Shown: positions 59,225 to 64,000 of the stretch, piece after piece | Position numbering within the stretch: position 1 is the stretch's first letter | Layout: every line of letters begins with the position of its first letter | NCBI GenBank assembly: GCA_016870795.1 | Contig: VGAJ01000001.1 | Coordinates: forward strand, 62,001-126,000 | From: Actinomycetota bacterium | GTDB lineage: Bacteria > Actinomycetota > Actinomycetes > Nanopelagicales > Nanopelagicaceae | DNA: 64,000 nt | Direction of reading: 5' to 3' | Program-made: the position numbers and the translations under genes | The notes under the pieces: model-generated | Seen by the model: only the letters and a program-made list of their open reading frames with translations | Told to the model about the DNA's origin: nothing | Databases searched by the model: none

Positions 59225-60579
59225 TACAAATCCTTACCTACTTCAAAGCGTGCAGATATCGCTTCACCATGAGCTGGAAGATCTTCAGCATTTGCAAAGG
59301 TGATAACGCTAGGTGCAATCTCGCTGAAGGCTTTCTCGTTATAGGAGATAAAGTGAAGGCCCCTTAAGAAAGTTTGTACCGATAGACCACTTGAATGACA
59401 AGCACATCCTCCCGTTGGAAGAACGTGGTTTGATCCTGCTAGATAGTCACCAAGTGAAACTGGTGAGGTGCGGCCAAGAAATACAGCTCCTGCATTTCTA
59501 ATTTTCTCGCTATCGCTCTTAGGGTCTGTCGTTAGTAGCTCAAGATGCTCAGCAGCGTAGGCATTTGCTACATCTAGAGATTGCTCAAGATTATCTGTAA
59601 TAACGATTGCTGATTGAATCCCATTGAGCGCTTGGAGTATTCGCTGGCTATGTTTTGTTGCCATTGCCCGCATCTTTAACTCAATTTGCACTTGATCTGC
59701 CAACTCCAAAGAATCTGTGATCAAAACTGCTGCAGCAATACTGTCATGCTCTGCTTGACTAATTAGATCTGCAGCTACTTCACCTGCTTTAGCGCTCTTA
59801 TCCGCCACGATTGCAATTTCAGTTGGTCCAGCCTCAGAGTCAATACCAATTTTTCCGCGCAGCGCTCTCTTTGCTGCCGCTACGTAAATATTTCCTGGCC
59901 CGGTAACTAAATCGACTGGCTCTAATATCTCTTGGGTAATTCCATCGACAACGCTACTAACTCCATAGGCAAAAGCTGCAATTGCTTGCGCGCCTCCCAT
60001 TGCATAGATTTCATTAATTCCAAGGATTCCGCAGGTTGCCAAGATTGTTGGACTGGGCCAACCAGAGTTATTGACTTGAGCTGGTGATGCCAGAGCAATA
60101 CTTTTAACCCCAGCAATTTGAGCAGGGACTACATTCATAATCACTGAACTGGGATAAACCGCTTTTCCTCCTGGCACATATAGACCAACTCGATCGACAG
60201 GAATCCAACGCTCTTCAACTTCCCCGCCATCAACAACTCTGGTTGTCCCACTTGATCGCACTTGATCCTTATGAACACTTCGAACTCTTCTTATCGCCTC
60301 ATTAATTACGCTCTCAAGATTTGGATCTAATTGCGCAAGCGCCTTATCAATTTCTTTCTGAGGAACTCTGAGGCCACTAGGAGCAACGCCATCAAATTTG
60401 AGGCTGAGATCAAGAAGGGTCTGCTCACTTCCCTTTCTTACAGATTCAATAATTGGCTCAATAGCCTTCATCGCAGAGGCGATATCCACCTCAGCCCTGG
60501 GGAGCAGTTCTTGGTATCGAGCTTTGGATAACTCTTTGCCTCTTAGGTCTAGTGTTCTAACAAGATTGGCTTGGCTCAC
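59224..60579 (-). CDS. hisD: Histidinol dehydrogenase
   Basis: Zinc-dependent NAD enzyme of the last two steps to histidine. The 451-residue protein shows VGLYVPGGKAVYPSSVIMN near residue 124, GPGNIYVAAAKRAL, GIDSEAGPTEIAIVAD, and SQAEHDSIAA with the conserved Gln/His pair; the zinc-binding late His lies in AAEHLEL and the C-terminal region. The start is GTG at 60579 with TAGAAT 6 nt upstream. It is the first gene of the his-trp run and lies about 50 bp after dnaE. Confidence 0.96.
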   Translation of the reverse strand: MSQANLVRTLDLRGKELSKARYQELLPRAEVDIASAMKAIEPIIESVRKGSEQTLLDLSLKFDGVAPSGLRVPQKEIDKALAQLDPNLESVINEAIRRVRSVHKDQVRSSGTTRVVDGGEVEERWIPVDRVGLYVPGGKAVYPSSVIMNVVPAQIAGVKSIALASPAQVNNSGWPSPTILATCGILGINEIYAMGGAQAIAAFAYGVSSVVDGITQEILEPVDLVTGPGNIYVAAAKRALRGKIGIDSEAGPTEIAIVADKSAKAGEVAADLISQAEHDSIAAAVLITDSLELADQVQIELKMRAMATKHSQRILQALNGIQSAIVITDNLEQSLDVANAYAAEHLELLTTDPKSDSEKIRNAGAVFLGRTSPVSLGDYLAGSNHVLPTGGCACHSSGLSVQTFLRGLHFISYNEKAFSEIAPSVITFANAEDLPAHGEAISARFEVGKDL

Positions 60580-60585
60580 TTCGCT

Positions 60586-60628
60586 ATTCTAATTGAGCAA
60601 GCAATTACCTCGCAGAGGATTACCTCGC
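60586..60628 (-). promoter_or_regulatory. hisD promoter region with a 10-bp direct repeat
   Basis: TAGAAT (60586-60591, minus strand) ends 6 nt before the GTG of hisD. Upstream, ATTACCTCGC is present twice on the plus strand (60604-60613 and 60619-60628) with a 15-bp period, covering the expected -35 area. Two exact 10-mers in a 49-bp spacer look like tandem regulator half-sites. Confidence 0.5.
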
Positions 60629-63600
60629 CTAAACCAAACAATCTGGGCCAAGAATTGACTTCAGGTCTGCACTCAGGCTTGGTGAGGCAGTAATTTTCAA
60701 TCCATCATCAAGCTTAAGAATGGTGTTCTTTGTTCCACCTTCGATTTTTAGATGAACTTCTCTAGTTCCAGGATGGGAACGCAATATCTCCTTCATTCGA
60801 TCAACAACAGGAGGTGTGCATCGCTCGGCTTCAAGTTTTATTACAAAGGGTCCAATTGGTGCTTGATTAATGTCGGCAAGATTTAGCTCAAGAGCCGTAA
60901 TCTGCGCTGTCTCCTCACGTTTATCAATTCTTCCGCGAATAATTACGATGCGATCTTCAATTAGATTTAAGGCATGGGTTTGATAGGTAGATGAGAAGAA
61001 GCGCACTTCAATCGCGCCCTCAAGATCTTCAACTGTCACTATCGCCCAAGATTGCCCTTGCCGACTAACTTTTCGTTGAACCGATGTGATTAGCCCTGCG
61101 ATAGTGATTATCTGATCGTGAACTACCCCCTCATCTAAAATCTGACTAATTGTCGTATCAGTTGCGCTCCTTAAAATATGCTCCACTCCAAGAAGTGGAT
61201 GATCTGAAACATAGAGGCCCAGCATTTCTCTCTCATAGGCAAGTAGCAGCGCCTTATCCCACTCCTGATCACTAACTTCTAGCGCCAGAGTTGAAAGGCC
61301 ATTTGCGCTCACTTCATTTGCCCCGCCAAATAAATCAAATTGACCAATAGCTTGGGCGCGCTTTTCTTCCATCACAGAATCAATTGCTTCTAGATAAATA
61401 CTCATTAGCCCCTTGCGCGAATGGCCAAGTGAATCAAATGCCCCGGCTTTAATTAATGACTCTATTGTTTTTTTAGTACAGACCGTCCCATCGACTTTAG
61501 CTAGAAAATCGCTAAAGGAGGTGTAGTTACCTTTCTCGACGCGATTTTTGACAATCGATGCCACAACATTTTCCCCAATGTTTCTAATGGCAGTTAGGCC
61601 AAATCTAATGTCGCTACCACCTGGGGTGTACTCAGCATTTGAGAAATTCACATCAGGAGGCAGAACTTTAATTCCCATTCGGCGAGATTCATTTAAGTAA
61701 AGCGCAGACTTATCTTTATCATCTCTAACGCTGGTAAGAAGAGCTGCCATATATTCAGTTGGATAATTCGCCTTTAGGTAAGCGGTCCAAAATGATAGGA
61801 CGCCATAGCCTGCGCTATGTGCTCGGTTAAAGGCGTAATCTGAGAATGGAATCAGTGTCTTCCAAAGCTCTTCGATAGCAATACTTGAAAATCCATTATT
61901 ACGCATGCCCTCTTCGAAGTGAACATACTCTTTATCCAGAATCTCTTTATTCTTCTTACCCATAGCTTTACGCAGTAGATCTGCTCGGCCTAGAGAAAAA
62001 CCCGCAAGCTTCTGTGCAATTGCCATAACTTGTTCTTGATAAACAATGAGTCCATAGGTGTCTGACAAAATCTCATCAAGTGCCGCACTTAACTCAGGAT
62101 GAATTGGCACTATCTTCTTGCGTTTGTTTTTGCGATCGGCATAGTCATTATGGGCATTAACTCCCATAGGTCCAGGGCGATATAGCGCAATAACAGCTGA
62201 AATGTCTTCGAATGAATCTGGCGCCATTGATCTAAGCAGGGCTCGAATCGGAGCGCTATCTAATTGAAATACCCCTAGAGTCTCACCTCTTGAAAGTAAT
62301 TCAAAGGTTTTCTTATCTGACAACTCTAAGGATTCTAAAACAATTGTTTTTGCCTGGTTGTTCTTAATATTTTCTAGACAGTCATCAAGTACTGAAAGAT
62401 TTCGAAGTCCGAGAAAGTCCATTTTTAATAGTCCCGTTGCTTCGCAGGCGCCCATATCAAACTGAGTAATAATCGAGCCATCCACATCTCTTTTGTGAAT
62501 TGGAATCACATCAATCAAAGGTTCTTTACTGAGAATTACTCCTGCAGCATGAACTGACCACTGTCGCTTCAGCCCTTCAAGCCCTCTTGCCATATCTACA
62601 ATAGTTTTAGAGTCAGGGTCACTCTCATATATATTTCTAAATTCTTGCGCTTCGCCGTAGCGCTCATCGTCCTTATCAAAAACGCCATGAAATGAAACAT
62701 CTTTTCCCATAATTGGCGGTGGTAGCGCCTTGGTTAAGCGCTCACCTAGAGCATAGGGATAACCTAAAACTCGGGCAGCATCTTTTATCGCAGCTTTAGA
62801 TTTAATAGTTGAGTAAGTGATGATTTGGGCCACTCGATCATCACCATATTTATTGGTGGCATACCTAATCATCTCCGAGCGCCTACGCTCATCAAAGTCC
62901 AAGTCGATATCAGGCATGGAGATACGGTCTGGATTAAGAAAGCGCTCAAAGAGCAATCCGTGCTTGATTGGATCAAGGCCGGTAATTCCTAAAGCATATG
63001 AAACTAAAGATCCTGCAGCCGATCCTCTTCCCGGCCCAACACGAATACCCTCTCTCTTTGCGTGAGATACAAGATCTGCAACAACTAAGAAGTAACCTGC
63101 AAATCCCATTTTGGTCATCACATCTAATTCAAAGTGAAGTCTCGCCTGATATTGCGGAGCAATCTTATCCATACTCTTTGCTCCAAATTTTTCCAATAAT
63201 CCTGCTTCAGCTTCTTTGACTAACCAGGAGTTCTCACTCTCACCTTTTGGTACTGCAAATTGTGGGAGCAAATTCTCATTCTCGCGCATTGTAATGTTGC
63301 ATCTTTCAGCAATTGCAAGGGTGTTATCGCAGGCACTTTCAAGATCTTTAAAGATACGACGCATCGTTGCTGCATCTTTTAGGTAATACTCTTTACCTTC
63401 AAATCTAAATCTCTTCGGATCTGCCAGAGTTGTGCCGGATTGGATACAGAGGAGTGCTTCATGATGTTTTGCATCATCTGCATATGTGTAGTGAAGATCG
63501 TTTGTTGCAACAAGTGGAAGCCCTAACTCTTTTGCGAGCTTTAACAAATCATCTTTAACGCGTCTTTCAATTTCAATGTCGTGATCCATAATTTCAACAA

Positions 63601-64000
63601 AGTAATTATCTGCTCCGAAAATATCGCGGTAATTTGCTGCGGCTGCCCGGGCTTCGTTGTAGGCCCCCATTCTGATACGAGTTTGAATCTCACCTGCCGC
63701 ACATCCCGTTGTTGCAATAATTCCTTGGCTATATTGCGAGAGCAACTCGCGATCCATTCTTGGTTTGTAGTAAAAACCTTCAAGCGAGGCAAGGGATGAA
63801 AGACGAAATAAATTAGCAAGGCCAACATTATTTTCAGCCAAGAGCGTCATATGGGTATATGCCCCGCCTGCTGAGACATCATCTTCCCCGCCCTCAGCCC
63901 ACTTCATTCGCTTCTTATCAAACCTTGACTCCGGAGCTACATACGCCTCTATTCCAATGATGGGTTTAACTCCAGCGTTCTTCATTGTCTTATAGAAATC
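60629..64000 (-). CDS. dnaE: Replicative DNA polymerase III alpha subunit DnaE, N-terminus outside window
   Basis: Catalytic subunit of the replicase. The track ORF starts at an internal Met (63985); the frame continues upstream (DFYKT before it) to the right edge, so only about 50-80 N-terminal residues are missing. Visible are the rest of the PHP domain (VVPLVATNDLHY-like block as LGLPLVATNDLHYTYADD), polymerase palm with PDIDLDFDERRR carrying two catalytic Asp, IKDAARVLGYPYALGERLTKALP, fingers YQEQVMAIAQKLAGFSLGRAD, helix-hairpin-helix and the OB fold (IITIAGLITSVQRKVSRQG). This is DnaE1 rather than error-prone DnaE2 by length and PHP conservation. No intein is seen. Confidence 0.96.
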   Translation of the reverse strand, partial: DFYKTMKNAGVKPIIGIEAYVAPESRFDKKRMKWAEGGEDDVSAGGAYTHMTLLAENNVGLANLFRLSSLASLEGFYYKPRMDRELLSQYSQGIIATTGCAAGEIQTRIRMGAYNEARAAAANYRDIFGADNYFVEIMDHDIEIERRVKDDLLKLAKELGLPLVATNDLHYTYADDAKHHEALLCIQSGTTLADPKRFRFEGKEYYLKDAATMRRIFKDLESACDNTLAIAERCNITMRENENLLPQFAVPKGESENSWLVKEAEAGLLEKFGAKSMDKIAPQYQARLHFELDVMTKMGFAGYFLVVADLVSHAKREGIRVGPGRGSAAGSLVSYALGITGLDPIKHGLLFERFLNPDRISMPDIDLDFDERRRSEMIRYATNKYGDDRVAQIITYSTIKSKAAIKDAARVLGYPYALGERLTKALPPPIMGKDVSFHGVFDKDDERYGEAQEFRNIYESDPDSKTIVDMARGLEGLKRQWSVHAAGVILSKEPLIDVIPIHKRDVDGSIITQFDMGACEATGLLKMDFLGLRNLSVLDDCLENIKNNQAKTIVLESLELSDKKTFELLSRGETLGVFQLDSAPIRALLRSMAPDSFEDISAVIALYRPGPMGVNAHNDYADRKNKRKKIVPIHPELSAALDEILSDTYGLIVYQEQVMAIAQKLAGFSLGRADLLRKAMGKKNKEILDKEYVHFEEGMRNNGFSSIAIEELWKTLIPFSDYAFNRAHSAGYGVLSFWTAYLKANYPTEYMAALLTSVRDDKDKSALYLNESRRMGIKVLPPDVNFSNAEYTPGGSDIRFGLTAIRNIGENVVASIVKNRVEKGNYTSFSDFLAKVDGTVCTKKTIESLIKAGAFDSLGHSRKGLMSIYLEAIDSVMEEKRAQAIGQFDLFGGANEVSANGLSTLALEVSDQEWDKALLLAYEREMLGLYVSDHPLLGVEHILRSATDTTISQILDEGVVHDQIITIAGLITSVQRKVSRQGQSWAIVTVEDLEGAIEVRFFSSTYQTHALNLIEDRIVIIRGRIDKREETAQITALELNLADINQAPIGPFVIKLEAERCTPPVVDRMKEILRSHPGTREVHLKIEGGTKNTILKLDDGLKITASPSLSADLKSILGPDCLV

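Overview
This 64 kb window looks like chromosome from a streamlined actinobacterium, most likely a planktonic freshwater type such as the acI / Nanopelagicales group. The actinobacterial call is well supported by WhiA, RbpA, an ANTAR regulator of the PdtaR type, DUF3099, SufR heading a SUF operon, a PriA-like HisA and several GTG/TTG starts. The acI call is inference, based on modest GC (by eye in the forties, not computed), very short spacers and convergent genes that overlap at their ends. Gene order follows blocks familiar from larger actinobacteria (infC-rpmI-rplT-tsnR; whiA-yvcK-rapZ-uvrC with gap-pgk-tpi-secG; polA-rpsA-coaE-uvrB-uvrA; pdtaR-pyk; lgt and trp-his), apparently with pieces missing. 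I see no phage, insertion sequence, CRISPR array, toxin or secondary-metabolite locus, and no gene-free stretch over 300 bases.

Layout. 1-1663 (minus): infC-rpmI-rplT-tsnR translation operon with a strong promoter and a structured leader. 1699-2734 (plus): DUF3099 gene and SURF1. 2716-4578 (minus): an ABC exporter. 4619-10962 (minus): sufR-sufB-sufD-Rieske ferredoxin-sufC-sufS-sufU-sufT. 10997-16585 (plus): ctaA-tkt-tal-pgi. 16582-30682 (minus): coaE-uvrB-uvrA-uvrC-rapZ-yvcK-whiA-gap-pgk-tpiA-secG-rbpA. 30701-34826 (minus): polA, then rpsA with its own promoter, leader and terminator. 34866-35270 (plus): a thioesterase. 35271-39969 (minus): a branched-chain amino-acid ABC transporter. 40108-42239 (minus): pyk, a tRNA gene and pdtaR. 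42287-48254: gltB-gltD. 48379-50655: dsbA-like, lgt and a VIT1/CCC1 family gene. 50720-60579: hisD-hisC-hisB-hisH-hisA-hisF-hisI-trpE-trpC-trpB-trpA. 60629 to the right edge: dnaE.

How the genes work together. The suf operon supplies Fe-S clusters to clients in the window such as glutamate synthase. SURF1 and heme A synthase serve an aa3-type cytochrome oxidase. tkt, tal, pgi, tpiA, gap, pgk and pyk cover lower glycolysis and the non-oxidative pentose phosphate branch. GltBD, the liv transporter and the his/trp genes form a nitrogen and amino-acid block. UvrABC, PolA and DnaE are the repair and replication part.

The coding content is ordinary core genome, and I did not find a convincing undescribed multi-gene system. 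The more interesting signals are in non-coding sequence: competing repeats in the infC leader with a probable ATC start, a SufR-type operator over the sufR start, repeated leaderless-promoter architecture, a CAA-anticodon tRNA with a short variable arm whose 3' end abuts the pdtaR start codon, a strong hairpin between livK and livH, and 10-bp direct repeats at the hisD promoter.
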